From the NCBI GenBank assembly GCA_030435675.1, contig CM059625.1, positions 1,922,001-1,986,000 of the forward strand: a DNA stretch of 64,000 nucleotides, read 5' to 3'. Below the pieces are notes generated by a model. That model was not told the origin of the DNA, searched no databases, and worked only from the letters and a program-made list of their open reading frames with translations. Origin of the DNA: Steinernema hermaphroditum (taxonomy: Eukaryota; Nematoda; Chromadorea; Rhabditida; Steinernematidae). Shown one piece after another: positions 34,331 through 45,582 of the stretch (positions are counted from its first letter, which is position 1; each line of letters begins with the position of its first letter). Position numbers and translations under genes: made by a program.

Positions 34331-35407
34331 TCGATACCACCCTGCGCTTCTGACGTCGCGCTTTTGTGAGATAGAGTCGGCTTCGATTGCGAAAGCTCTC
34401 CGAGTGGGCTTCCTAGTGCAAATGAGAACGTATTCAACAGAACCAGAACAACTTCCGAAGGAATCAAACTTGATATACCTCTTCGTGCCCCAAAACGATA
34501 CGTGATTTCTGAAAACGTGTTGAGGAGGGCGCAAGAGAGGCGAGACACAAGATGAGCAGTGCTCGCAAGAGGAGCAAAGTTGCCCGCACGCTCGCAATGT
34601 GTTCCTCTGGAGCGATAGTGGTTGCATTGGACCCCTTTGCACCTTTAGGGTGCGAGTCGATCGCGTGTTACAGACCATACGGTATCCGGATAGGTCCAAA
34701 TAGAAAAATCGGACAAGAAAACCAGCGCAGACAGGCAGAATCGAACAGCGATTTAACCTTCGTTTAACTTCACAAACTAAGTAGCAACTGCTGGGATTGT
34801 TCGCGCGCGCCGTTTGTGACTATTTCATTCAGAGAACGTTCGCTGTGTGCTTCCTTGTCCTCTGCGATGAGGCGCCGTTTTGTTGCAAGAAAGGAGACGG
34901 TTGGCGTTCTCAAGTTATCTTTCCTGCGCGTTTTGCCAAATTTTCTCGCGAATGCAAAAGGCTACTTTGCGCACAGCTCACAACAGAACCGTTTCGTATG
35001 CCGAGATGTTAGAAAGTCTTTAGAAAAATCTTCTTCACCTAGTTGTTGCTACAAACAAAAGTGCAATTCTAGTGCACAACTTCGGATAAACACTGATCAA
35101 AAGGAGAATTTTCTGCTGTTACAATGATTTTGACACCAAAAGCTACAAGTGTTAAAATAAAAACATTATGCGAGCACAAAGTTCAGGACATCGCAACTTT
35201 CAGTCTCTTTCAAAATGCTCGCTATTCAGAGGGAAATGTGTTGTGATCGAACCAATTCCAGCACCACACATCAGCCAGATTCAGTGATTCACGTAGCTTT
35301 TTACAAAGGTCACTGTTTATCGCAGACGTGTGACATATTAGCTTTCCTGTAACAAATTCTAAATAAATACGCGTCGCTCAGCAAATGCCGTATCAGTGTT
35401 CATTCAA

Positions 35408-36157
35408 ATGTTCAGGATTGTCGTCCCCTTTCTCCTACTGGTCGCCTTCGCGATCACCACATCGTCGTTCACCTGCGGAAGTGGACGCTTTCAGAATGTC
35501 GTCGCCCATCTGTTCATCAAACTAGACTGCAAGTCGAAGCTAGGTAAGCGTTGCTAATTAGCGGAGCCGTGGGTCACTCGCACTATCACATTTTCCATTT
35601 TGCTTGATTCTGGAATCAATGGCAGAGCGCCTGATCAGTATATTATGGCTGAAAGGAACCATATCATACAATTGTCGCTCGCTTCTTCATTATTCCGCGT
35701 AGGGTGCCATGTGGGACTCTAAAGTTGTTCCATCAGCTCACTCGCGCGTCGAAGCCGCAATGTGTTGGTTTCCGGTAGAGGTTAGGCACAGCAAAGTACC
35801 ATCTTCCTTTTGGTTGGTGGGACAGTGGGACAGACTTTACAGTTTCGGCGATTCTGCCGTCGCTTGGGAAGATCGGGTGCCGTTTGTAGGACGTGAACAT
35901 ATCAAGTTTTCTAGGAAGCTTCGATAACTGTTGCAAGAACCACGACCGATGCTACGATCGGCAACGCGGACGCTCCAAATGCGACAGTACCTTCTGTTCC
36001 TGCCTTGCTCGGGCCGCGAAAGGGAGCTGGGCGTGTGAAAAGGTAGTAGAACGGCAACACTGATAATACATGGACACTTTTACAGGTTGATGCTCCAGCA
36101 TTCTGTAACGCCGTAAAGACCTTTGGCGGCAAGGCTTACGAAAAGGCTGGGAAATGA
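35408..36157 (+). CDS. Secreted phospholipase A2-like protein (111 aa)
   Basis: Three exons join in phase: 35408-35543, 35915-36042 and 36086-36157 (TGA). Introns are GTAAGC...TTCTAG and GTAGTA...TTACAG. The protein starts with a signal peptide (MFRIVVPFLLLVAFAITTSS). The catalytic-helix signature CCKNHDRCYD of secreted PLA2 follows, with the His-Asp pair, and further cysteines (CDSTFCSCL, ACEK, FCNAV) suit a disulphide-rich fold. The usual calcium loop (Y-G-C-Y-C-G-x-G-G) before the CC-x-x-HD motif is absent. Only CGSGRF and about 20 residues stand between the signal peptide and the helix. It resembles the short nematode PLA2-like secreted family. With no calcium loop it may be inactive or act as a binding protein. 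Confidence 0.9.
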
Positions 36158-36218
36158 CCATGTGAACACGCAGTCCATCATGAATGCCGTCGCATGTTCC
36201 ATCAATTACATTGAAGTT

Positions 36219-36224
36219 AATAAA
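36219..36224 (+). terminator. Poly(A) signal of the PLA2-like gene
   Basis: AATAAA lies about 60 bases after the stop codon, the expected distance for a nematode 3' end. Confidence 0.6.
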
Positions 36225-37760
36225 TTTTACGAAAGCGAATCATTCAATTACGCGACCTAACTTCCGACACAATGACATTACGCTGAGTAAGACGAATGAT
36301 AAGCACAGAGCGGCGCAGTATCACTCCGTAGACTTTCTGCTGAGAGAGGAGAGCGGTGATCCCATTAGCTTGCGCATAGGCGCCATGCGGCTTCCAGAAG
36401 ATGATGCGACGTAGCTAATGGAGAGCAAAGCTGTCTTCAGCGTGACTGACGGCTACGAAACGCGTATGTGAAGCGAACCAAGTGAAACCCCAGGTTTGCA
36501 GCAGCTAGTGGAAGGGATTTCAGAGCTGTAGCTAGATTTAAGCTTCGCGTAGCGGCACACCAGTTGGCTTACAGAAAACAAGAAATTCACGGTCGCTTGT
36601 CGGCCGGACATGTTTCAAATTGAGTGCGCATTTGAGCAATGCACTATAAAATAACGGTTACGATGACTCATTACGGCAGTCGCTGATCCATTTCTCTTCT
36701 GACACCGTGGGACGTTATTTTAATGGAAAAAATAACTTTTCGAGGGAATTGTACATGACGTTCAATTAGTGTAACGCTCACTTTCTTTCAATTAATTTTT
36801 ATTTATTTTGCTTGTACAGGTTTATAGTATCGCGCAGTACCACGGTGTCTCACAGTGGAGCCCTGAAGATAAAGTGAATGGGTACTGTAGATGACGACCG
36901 CGATCCAAGAATGCATTCAAAATGTGATATTTCGCGCCCATACTTTCATGGCACCAATTTGAAAATTTGGCGGTTCTAGCTTTCTGAGATCCGCTCCCGA
37001 AAAAAAGCAATTCATGCATTTCATTCTCAGCACTCTCCTCAAATAGTACGCATCAGTTACGCATCGTGCATAGCCACATGCATCCTTTGCGGCAGCTGAT
37101 ATCGATTGCGCTGCGCCGCTTTCAGTGAAAGAACCGCTAGTGTCCAAGCGGACTCGCTTGCGCGCGGCACCTGTTCTTTTCTGACAATGTGCATGTTGCA
37201 TTCTGTAGAGAGTAGAGCGAAAAAAACAACCGCAGACATTGGACAGCCATGACAAATTTTCAACCCATCAACAGTGAGATCCTCTTGAAGAGAACATTGG
37301 ATCTTCTATGCCTGCTATTGCACCAATTTCTTATTTTGTTTCTTTTCTCTACGATTTCTTGTGCATCGGTCCGGTCTCACTTCATCACTAGGCGCCATTC
37401 TTGATGCCCTTCGCTGTGAGGTCCCGCACGAATTCCACGATTTCAACGCTCCTCAGAATACCGACACACAAGGCAGCGCAGAAAGCGATGCAGTTCAGAG
37501 CCGACTACGCATATAGCCTAGCTTATACGCCAAACGATTAGCATTTGCTGACATAATCACGTATGACTGTATAGTCAAACGCGAATTTCGTTTGGGCATG
37601 TCTTATACCATACCGAGCGATCCATAATATTGCATTGATTAGCTTTGTACCATTCGTGTTTGACGGATAATTTCCAAACTCTCACCGAACATAGGCGTGC
37701 TATGCGTGAACGTTTCCGCTTCACCTTGTGACACACAATATGAACTTTTTCATTTTCAGG
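36225..37760. other. Intergenic stretch with repeat fragment
   Basis: Contains a dispersed-repeat copy (36315-36470). A minus-strand frame of 112 codons at 36917-37255 overlaps another frame and has no splice support. No gene was identified. Confidence 0.5.
36315..36470 (+). repeat. Copy of a dispersed repeat family
   Basis: Shares TATCACTCCGTAG, a GATCCCATTAG-TGCGC block and CTTCAGCGTGACTG-type sequence with 47965-48110. The order and spacing of these blocks are similar. Confidence 0.6.
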
Positions 37761-38210
37761 ATGTCCATGAACCACTACAATACTGGAAATCCCGAGGTTC
37801 AGACGTGTCTGAAGCAGATCGAGCAGCTCCGTGCATCCGTTGTCACTATGCTCCAGGCATTCGAGAAGGGCAGCAACTCAGAAGTTGCGCAGCGTCTGAA
37901 GGTCGTTGACAACGCTTTCTGTGACATTCGTCACAGTACTTCGCTGATTAACGATCTGGACAACAGCGAGTATGACCAAGTACAACAGACGACAGATCTC
38001 CAGCGACAGTTGAAGATGAAAGATGAGCTGATTCGACGTATCCGAAACGATTGGGTCACGGAAACAAGGAAAGACTTCGAGCATGTCAAAGCCGAATATG
38101 AATCTTCCGCAACGGCCAGACGTACCGCCGATAGCCACAGAGTAGAACGTCCACCATCACCGGACAGCGAAGAAGATGATGAGCGGCCAATTCTGGAACC
38201 TCAGCTTTAA
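37761..38210 (+). CDS. Single-exon coiled-coil protein (149 aa)
   Basis: The ATG follows TTTTTCATTTTCAGG by one base, a textbook trans-splice start, and the frame runs uninterrupted to TAA. Residues about 8-110 look largely helical with heptad-like spacing (QIEQLRASVVTMLQAFEKG, QTTDLQRQLKMKDELIRRI). The C-terminal 30 residues are acidic and Pro/Ser-rich (PPSPDSEEDDERPILEP). There is no signal peptide or membrane segment. The pattern of short helical bundle plus DELIRRIRNDW recalls small Mediator subunits such as MED28, but this is only an impression. A profile search is needed to name it. Confidence 0.85.
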   Translation: MSMNHYNTGNPEVQTCLKQIEQLRASVVTMLQAFEKGSNSEVAQRLKVVDNAFCDIRHSTSLINDLDNSEYDQVQQTTDLQRQLKMKDELIRRIRNDWVTETRKDFEHVKAEYESSATARRTADSHRVERPPSPDSEEDDERPILEPQL

Positions 38211-39932
38211 CTGTAGATCCGCAGCTATTTACGGATCGAAACTACCACGAATCACAATTATTTGGCTTCTTTTAATTGTCATAACCCATCACTGAATGAT
38301 GATAAAATTAACATCCCCCCGTTCTTGTGGTTTTCCTCTCATACGGCGTTAATCGGCGAAAATTGAAAAAAATGGCGGATATTGTTAGATATTGCGGATG
38401 CTGCCAAAGGTTTTTTAACGACGACAGTATTTTTTCTATTGTGCACACATGCGTTTAAGAAGAAAGGACGTGCTTTGAAGAAGGGACCATTGCTCTGACT
38501 GGGTTCTACTCGTAATTCTTTGATCCTCTTCTTTATCGACCTTTATTCGTGCCAACTAAAATGAAATACAAAGAACGCGCGATTTTAAACCTTCAGATAA
38601 AGACACATGCGTAAATATCTCAATATTCTCTGCGTTGTGCCTGAGCAGTATGGTACTTTTAGTGTATACAGTTCTTTGACCGGTGAAGCTACGCTATGAG
38701 CGCCGGCGTTCAAAAGGTTAAACCCACACTAAAAATCAAATGATCATTCGAGTTCACGATGAAGGTGATGCGATTTTTAAAAGTTCCAAGAGCATCATGA
38801 TTAGTTATGCTACACTACATTCACGAACAAGTGTCCAATTGCAATCGCTAATAAATCAAAGTCACCCATCCAAAGTTGCAATCTGAAATGGGACCCGCGT
38901 TAACGAAAAATAATGTAACAACTGTAATGTTCTTGAGTGATTTAATTCTACCACTGACACCCGTAATTGACTATGAATAGCAATTCGGAAGATGGGAGTG
39001 CCGGGAGAAAATCACGTCATTGGCTTGTTACTTTATTGGTACATTCATGACACAATAAAAACTCGTTGTATTCGTCCACTAGCAGCTAGTGGTGCGACAC
39101 ATGGAACTTCAAGTTGTTCACTTATTTCGCTCAAAGCATTTTTCTTCCATTTCTGCAGAAATAGACGCGCTCATTCTCCCGCTAATCACTTGTGCTCCAC
39201 TACACCCGCACAAACGAGGGAATAAGGCTATCAAAGGTTGAATATTGTCGTCGCCCAGCAAGCCTACCAAGAAGAAAAAAGTTTTTACATTATCAACCAG
39301 AGAGTATCGCACAGAAATCGACGCTGTTCAGTATGACCGTGCTTTATAAACCCCTGAATTTGGCAAACATGGTTGCCGTTTCGGTATTGCACATGTCGTT
39401 ATTCGGTCTATCAATAGATTTCATATGCGAACACCCATGAAACGGTACCAACAACAAAAAAATTAACCACTCAGAACGAACTATTGTCAACAAAGTAAAC
39501 GTCATTCGGTGCTTATCAAAAACTATGGACGGTGTTCAGCGCATAGCGGCAGATATTCTTATTCGGTTATCGTAACCGATCTTTCGTTGACAGACTTTTA
39601 GAAAAAGCTCGAGAACGTGCTGAATCACTTCATCATTTGCACTTTCAAACAGAAGTACATTAGAATCAGCACGAATATGTGTTGTACTTACATTGTACCT
39701 TGGACCAGCACAACGGATCTTGTATTTAGCTAAACAACGGTTACAGTCTTAAGGTCTAGCGTTCACGGTAGATCAAATGTATCAAACAGTGATCTTTGCC
39801 AGCTACCACCTAGGTGCATCATTGCGTGACATTCTCTTGATTTTGTTATCAGCCCGACAAGCGGAACCCAAGTGATCTGCCTAAACACACGAACTATGAG
39901 CTGTCTGGACCTAAATCGCATGTTCTCTGCGG
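38211..39932. other. A+T-rich stretch without a supported gene
   Basis: Short frames only (for example plus 38992-39225 and 39192-39440), with no splice or family support. Confidence 0.5.
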
Positions 39933-40316
39933 TCACATCAAACAGATAATGAATGAGTTTTCTGTTCGACGAATCCAGCAGCGAAGATCATAAATAGCTT
40001 GAATAAAAAAGTTGAAATTGTAGCATCTCAGGCGGTACATCTTTTCAAACGGACCCTGAATGAAGGAATGCCGGATCACCATGGCAAAACACGTGAAGGC
40101 AAAGCATCTTGAATCACCACTTGATTTACGACACACTTTGAAGTTGTAGCTCACTGTGCATTCTCCTATTTGAGGTCTTGCCGTTTTGACCTCTATCCAT
40201 GTTCCGCTAGATTCTTTTTTTTCGAGCCACGAAGTATCTTCGCGGTCATCTCTTTTAAAAGGAGTACGGTGCGCCACAATCACATCCACTCTTATCATAT
40301 CTGACCTTTGGTTCAC
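39933..40316 (-). CDS. Possible gene or gene remnant (up to 127 codons)
   Basis: A minus-strand frame of 127 codons stands out in otherwise closed A+T-rich DNA. The first two thirds look coding (HRTPFKRDDREDTSWLEKK, GTWIEVKTARPQIGE), followed by a Cys/Phe-rich part (SRCFAFTCFAM). The last 40 codons are more biased and may run into an intron: a CAG|GG or downstream GT could be the real exon end. No trans-splice acceptor is clear and the family is not recognised. Confidence 0.35.
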   Translation of the reverse strand: MNQRSDMIRVDVIVAHRTPFKRDDREDTSWLEKKESSGTWIEVKTARPQIGECTVSYNFKVCRKSSGDSRCFAFTCFAMVIRHSFIQGPFEKMYRLRCYNFNFFIQAIYDLRCWIRRTENSFIICLM

Positions 40317-42400
40317 CGGTTACCTTCTATAATTGCACTTCCATTGTACTTTCATTCAAAAGCACAGTTGCACTGGAAACATTCCGACACGGTATAAACA
40401 GCCGTAGTGTTGAAAAAATCTTGAATACAATGAACGTTCTATGTTCATTAATATAAAACTGAATTAAAATTCACCCATAGTTTTCAAAAAGGTGAAGTGC
40501 TGTTTCCATAGTTTATGTTTATCTCAGTTGTACCCGAACTCCTTGCACTAGTATCTATTCTTTGAAGGTTCCCCCGTTTGTGTTCAAAGAACGACACCGA
40601 AATAAAAAAAAGGCAAGCCTTGTGGACCTCGACTACTATGTTCAAAAAGCCCCCTCAACTTCCTCATAGCAGTATGCTGTAGTGTACCCTAGGGTCACAA
40701 CATATTGCGGTTTCTGATGTTTAAAAGTATGTGACCTTGATAAGCTTTAATGTCGCAATATTAGCCTTATCGGTTTCAGGGCGCATGATCACCGAAGCCA
40801 AGGAAAGATCAGAAATCTCTGTGGTTCCTTCATGAACTAGGGGACACTGGCTCCAGAAGTCCGAATATATGACGCAAGTCAGGTGCTTTGGCACAACTCA
40901 TTTCATGGTTTCGCCATCTTGTTCAGAAATGTAACTGTGCCTGTGTACTTTCCGTCCGATCACATTCCAAGTACCGGTAAACAGAGAACCATCACGTTTA
41001 TTCTTACTTAGCTACGACGGTTTTTGATTGCGAGCGAATGAAAAAGTACACAAGTTTGATAACGACAAAGACGCGACGACTGAAAGCTACGCTCTGTCCT
41101 GTCATGAGTCTAATATTTTGTGATCATTCAAAAAGATAAAGGATCACGGAAAGGAAATATGATGTAACTGGTGAGGGTCATGTATCTTCGGGAACCCCTG
41201 TGCTATATAGAGGCTCTAGTTGAACATGAACTAAATGGGACAAACTCAGCAGTGCATTACAGGATACCACAAAAATAGCAACACTAGTCATCCCTGAAAA
41301 AAAGTACGTCCATTATCTTGCATTACATAGATGTACTTTCAATAACAGGTGCTTAAATAGCTTCACACTTCCACATATAATGTACTCTGCCAAGCAATTG
41401 ATATATCCAAGAGGGCCACTATCCGAACGGGTTCTCGAGAGGGGAAGGACCTGATGTTGCATAGTTCCTCACTTGGATTACTATTGAAACACGATAGTGA
41501 AAAGTATTTTGCCGATAAGACAAAACATCGAATTTAGGTCCATACGACCCAATGAAACCAGTGACGCAGAAGCTGATAAGTAACCTTCCTTGTGGTAGTA
41601 TTGCATTGAAAAAAGTGGCTATTCCAAATCATACATAAAAGACGTCAGTTATTCAGAGACGGATTTCATTCGAGCTCAATCATTGAAACCAATGTTCACC
41701 TGTGGAAATTTCACGTCTTTCCTGTTCCAAATCGAGATCATCAAGCAACCACTAGGGTTACTACGTGCTCGAAATCAAAAACGCATAAGAAAGTATGATT
41801 CATGCCAGCACTGGTCAAGCATACGGATTGCTGCATGTTCAGCGTGAATAGCGCTACCAGGAACTGAAAAACATCACGGACGTTTGGTTTGCATGGCCGT
41901 GCAAAAGTTGCACATCATAACTGATAAATGTTTTTTACTTCCTGGTGTTGCTACGATAATAACGTTGGACGATATTGAAATGTTCAGAGAAATGGGATAC
42001 CAATATAAATATGATACAATGGCATATTGTCTCATCCATAAAAATATAGACAGCCCTGGATTAAGTGTCGGTTTTTCTAAGCAGGTTTTTCCTATCAAAT
42101 CTTAAAGATAAACACTTTCCTTTCTCATTAGGTTATTCACTATTGGTTTTTCATTTTCATTTACCGATAGAGTTACAAAAATAATTCTCCTCTATTGAAG
42201 GGACGATGCATCAAATCCAGGAGCAGCACTTCTTTAAACCAATTATACAGACACAATGTTCGTTAGTTTTTGTTGTTTCCATTTCCGTCCATATCAGTGC
42301 ATCTGTACTTGACTGTCCCAAACAGGCTCTTTTTCATAACGCCTCAAAAGCCAAAGGCCAAACGCCGAGATAATGGCACATGTGCCTCTTGCGCCTTTTC
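40317..42400. other. A+T-rich stretch without a supported gene
   Basis: No convincing exon was found. A 73-codon plus frame at 41884-42105 starts without an ATG and has no splice context. Confidence 0.5.
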
Positions 42401-42469
42401 TTATCAGCATTGTCGGGTTCACCATTTGGTCGATAACGGATTTCTAGCATTTATAAAAGGCAGTTATCA
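42401..42469 (+). promoter_or_regulatory. TATA box and GATA sites of the aspartic protease gene
   Basis: TATAAAAG at 42452-42459 lies about 40 bases before the protease start codon. GATA motifs surround it: TTATCA (reverse of TGATAA) at 42401-42406 and 42464-42469, and GATAA at 42432. TGATAA is the binding site of intestinal GATA factors (ELT-2 type) in nematodes, so gut expression is likely. Confidence 0.65.
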
Positions 42470-42497
42470 ATGCGGAAAGTCATTGTCTTCAGCTGCA

Positions 42498-43900
42498 ATG
42501 AAGCTTCTCCTCCTCGTTTCACTCTTCGGACTGGCCTTCTCGGTAGTCCACCGTGTCCCGCTGATTTCGACGAAGTCGAAAAGGGACATTATGACCGATG
42601 AAGGTAAGAGATCGGAGAAAAATGTGAATAAGTTTGTGCGTAGGTACTTGGGATGCCTATGCTCGACAGAAAGAGATGGCACGTGTCTCAAGTAAAGAAC
42701 AAATTCTGGCCGGGATTCCTGTCTCTGTAAACGACTACGATGACCTACGATACCTGGGAAACGTTTCAATCGGCACCCCTCCGCAGCAGTTCTTGGTCGT
42801 TTTCGACACTGGAAGCGCTCAGCTCTGGGTACCTGACAAGACTTGCGGCGAAAAGAATTTGCAGCTTCAAGCCTGTCCTGAATACTGTTCTAGATCTGGT
42901 AAGCATTTTTACACGGATCACATACAACACAACCGATCACTCACACTCGGCAAACAAGTTACGATTAATAATAAGCAAAGTTGCAGCCTTCTGCTCAAGT
43001 CTCTGCGGTACACACTGCTGTGAATCCCGCCTAAACTCCGGATCACCATGTCTTTTGAAGCGTCGCTTCGATGGCTCCAAATCGAGCACCTACATTGCCA
43101 CTGACCGCTACTGGAATCTCATGTACGGTCGTGGATTTGTAACCGGCATCTTCGGTATCGACACCGTATCCATCGGCGACAATCAACTCGTCGTCCCGCA
43201 TCAGACCTTCGGCCAGGCTCTCTTCCTTGATGACACTTACCGAAGAACACCAACCGATGGAATCCTTGGCCTCGCTTTTCAAGACCTATCCAACTATGAC
43301 GTCGCCCCTGCAATCGTCAACGCTATCGACCAGGGCCTTCTCGACAAACCAATTTTCACCGCTTATCTCAAAGCCACAAAGTCGGAACAGGTTATGGAAG
43401 GCGGAGTGTTCACGTTCGGTGGTTTGGACGATGTGAACTGCGGTCCAGTAATTGCTTACGAAACTCTTACAACCGCCAAACACTTCCAGTTTCTCATGAA
43501 AGGTTTGTCCGTCGGAAGATACTCCAATTTCCAAGGCTGGGAAGTGATCTCCGACACTGGAACCTCATTCATCGGCGCCCCACCGGGAATCGTCGAAGCG
43601 GTCACTAGTGCCATTGGCGTCCCGTTCGATGAGGACCGAAATGGTTACTTTCTGGACTGCGCTACTATGGATCTGGCAACACTTCCCAATATCGTTCTGA
43701 CCATTGGCGAGCACCAATACCCGATAACACCATTCAACTACGTCGTTTCCTACAAAGGCAAATGCCGTCTGGGTATCGAGCCGGCCTTCAACGTTGGCTT
43801 CCTGGCCAGTTTCGTGATTGGCCAACCTTTCATCAGAGAATTCTGCAATATCCACGACATGCAACAACGTCGCATTGGATTCGCCAAAGCAATCTACTGA
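42498..43900 (+). CDS. Pepsin/cathepsin D-like aspartic protease (424 aa)
   Basis: Exons 42498-42603, 42644-42898 and 42987-43900 join in phase 1 at both introns (40 and 88 bases). A signal peptide ([15 protein letters not shown]) is followed by a propeptide of about 50 residues. The first catalytic motif is [11 protein letters not shown] (Asp near residue 90), the flap tyrosine lies in [10 protein letters not shown], and the second catalytic motif is VISDTGTSF. The family-A1 C terminus with [11 protein letters not shown] is present. Paired cysteines ([11 protein letters not shown]) after the first active site form an extra insertion. Such enzymes are secreted into the gut or lysosome and, in blood-feeding nematodes, degrade haemoglobin. 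The promoter has GATA sites. All catalytic features are intact. Confidence 0.96.
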
Positions 43901-43953
43901 AGAATGTTCACTTGTTACGACGTATTTGTACAGTATCTAAGCAGAGAACCATG

Positions 43954-43959
43954 AATAAA
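43954..43959 (+). terminator. Poly(A) signal of the aspartic protease
   Basis: AATAAA lies about 55 bases after the TGA stop. Confidence 0.65.
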
Positions 43960-45582
43960 ATCACTTATAGCATCGATTTTAGTACACACCAGAGAGCAGT
44001 AAAGGGTGACATAAGTGATATACCTTAGTACAGTCATTTAAACACATACGGCAAATGAATGGCTTGTGCAGAAGCGAGTTTTTTGCTTAATGCGGTTGTC
44101 ACCTTCAGACATGGCACATATAAATTCACGTATAGAATTTCCTCCAATGGGGCACGGGACAAGATACCTCAGGCCTTCTCGTTGTTTCTGGTTCGAGCTA
44201 GTTATTTGAATTAGTGGCATCAAACAACTAGTGCGGCATAAAGCGACCATTATCGCACGGCGCTTACACAACATCTGCAACAAATTTCAGTTTCTTTCAG
44301 AGCGAACGACTTGACCAACACAAATACACACCCCTTTATCGATACTATAAATGCTGATGATGGTCCAGCTGAATAACTCCGAATAATGAAATAACTTTTT
44401 ATACCCCAACTAATTCACTGTGTTCAAATCCGTTTCCATTTCTGATAAAAGGGTGCCTGCACACTTGGCCCTCGAATTAATGAGTTTTGAGTTTTTCATC
44501 AGTTCATCTTCTCGTATAAAAGGCCTACGCCTTGCTAGACGTCCCATATATGCACAAGCAAGAAGCCAGGTCTCGAATTAAACCATTCAAATACTGCACA
44601 TCAAAACACATATTGATCGTCCACTGAATGATCACTTTTAAGCTTATCGAAAAGCACTTTTTGTTTGTGGTCACGTGACACAAAAAGTGCGATTGATAAC
44701 CGGCATGAACTCGTTGATCCTTCCTGAGTAAACTAGAGTCACAGAATAGACAGTGATATCTCACTCAAACGACGTTGTTATTATCTTTAGAACACAACCA
44801 TCTGATGACAGGCATCTCAGGTGATGTCTGATATAACCATTAGGGAAAGAAGCGGAATTCAGTCAGTTCATGGTTCTGTGATTAACGGAAACGCCCGTAG
44901 ACCGCAAATAGTACAATATTCGTGGTTACCTAGCGGTATTTTATGGCTGTAGTCATCAAAAACAGGAATGAAACTCAGCACATGACAACCTTACCATCTT
45001 ATGCATCAGAGATGGGAGATAGCAATTTAGGCATAAGGTACACAAAGGTAAATAGGGGGCTGCACAACACTTTTCCAAAATTATTACACGATTGCAACAC
45101 CCAGAAAACTTTGGTAATTTGTAGGTTGATCCATTTTGGGGAAGTGTGCCATACATATAAAACCTGACGTGAAACTGAAAGCCAAGGCTGATAGTAAATA
45201 CTATGGTCCGAGGTTAATATGAAGTTTGTGCCGGATACAACTTAAAGAGACAGTGTCATGATCAACGAAAAAGTTATCATACTTCAATGCTCAACCTTCA
45301 AATCATTAGCATGTTAAGGAAAAAGCACCTTTCGAAGAGTGCTGATGAAGAACAGAATTAGTGAGCGACTTTTCCTTTTCCATCATCCTTCATTTGGTAT
45401 CTTCAACTTCGTCGAATTCCTCAATCTTATTCCACGAAGCGCTCAACCCTCTCCTACCGAAAACGTATACAATGTTAAACTCTGGCATAGCCGCTGTAGT
45501 TTTTGCTTCGCACGGTCGTTTCTATGGTGCTTGCTGTACGTGCTAATAGAGCCGCCTGCTTTTCATAAATATTCTAATAGAA
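43960..45582. other. Intergenic stretch
   Basis: Only short unsupported frames, plus one fragment of the dispersed repeat at 44505-44565. Upstream exons of the TRAF gene could be hidden in the last few hundred bases, but none is convincing. Confidence 0.5.
44505..44565 (+). repeat. Fragment of the dispersed repeat family
   Basis: CTCGTATAAAAGGCCTACGC followed by CTTGCTAGACGTCCCATATA and TGCACAAG closely matches 47924-47962. It appears to be a short isolated piece of that repeat. Confidence 0.7.

Larger units (their letters stand above)
32299..35407. other. Gene-poor stretch between irk and the PLA2-like gene
   Basis: The irk promoter should be just right of 32298. The stretch contains a GC-rich imperfect repeat (32906-33095) and a copy of a dispersed repeat (34160-34330). 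Frames such as plus 33181-33522 and minus 34310-34699 fall in repeat-like sequence and are not supported as genes. Confidence 0.5.
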
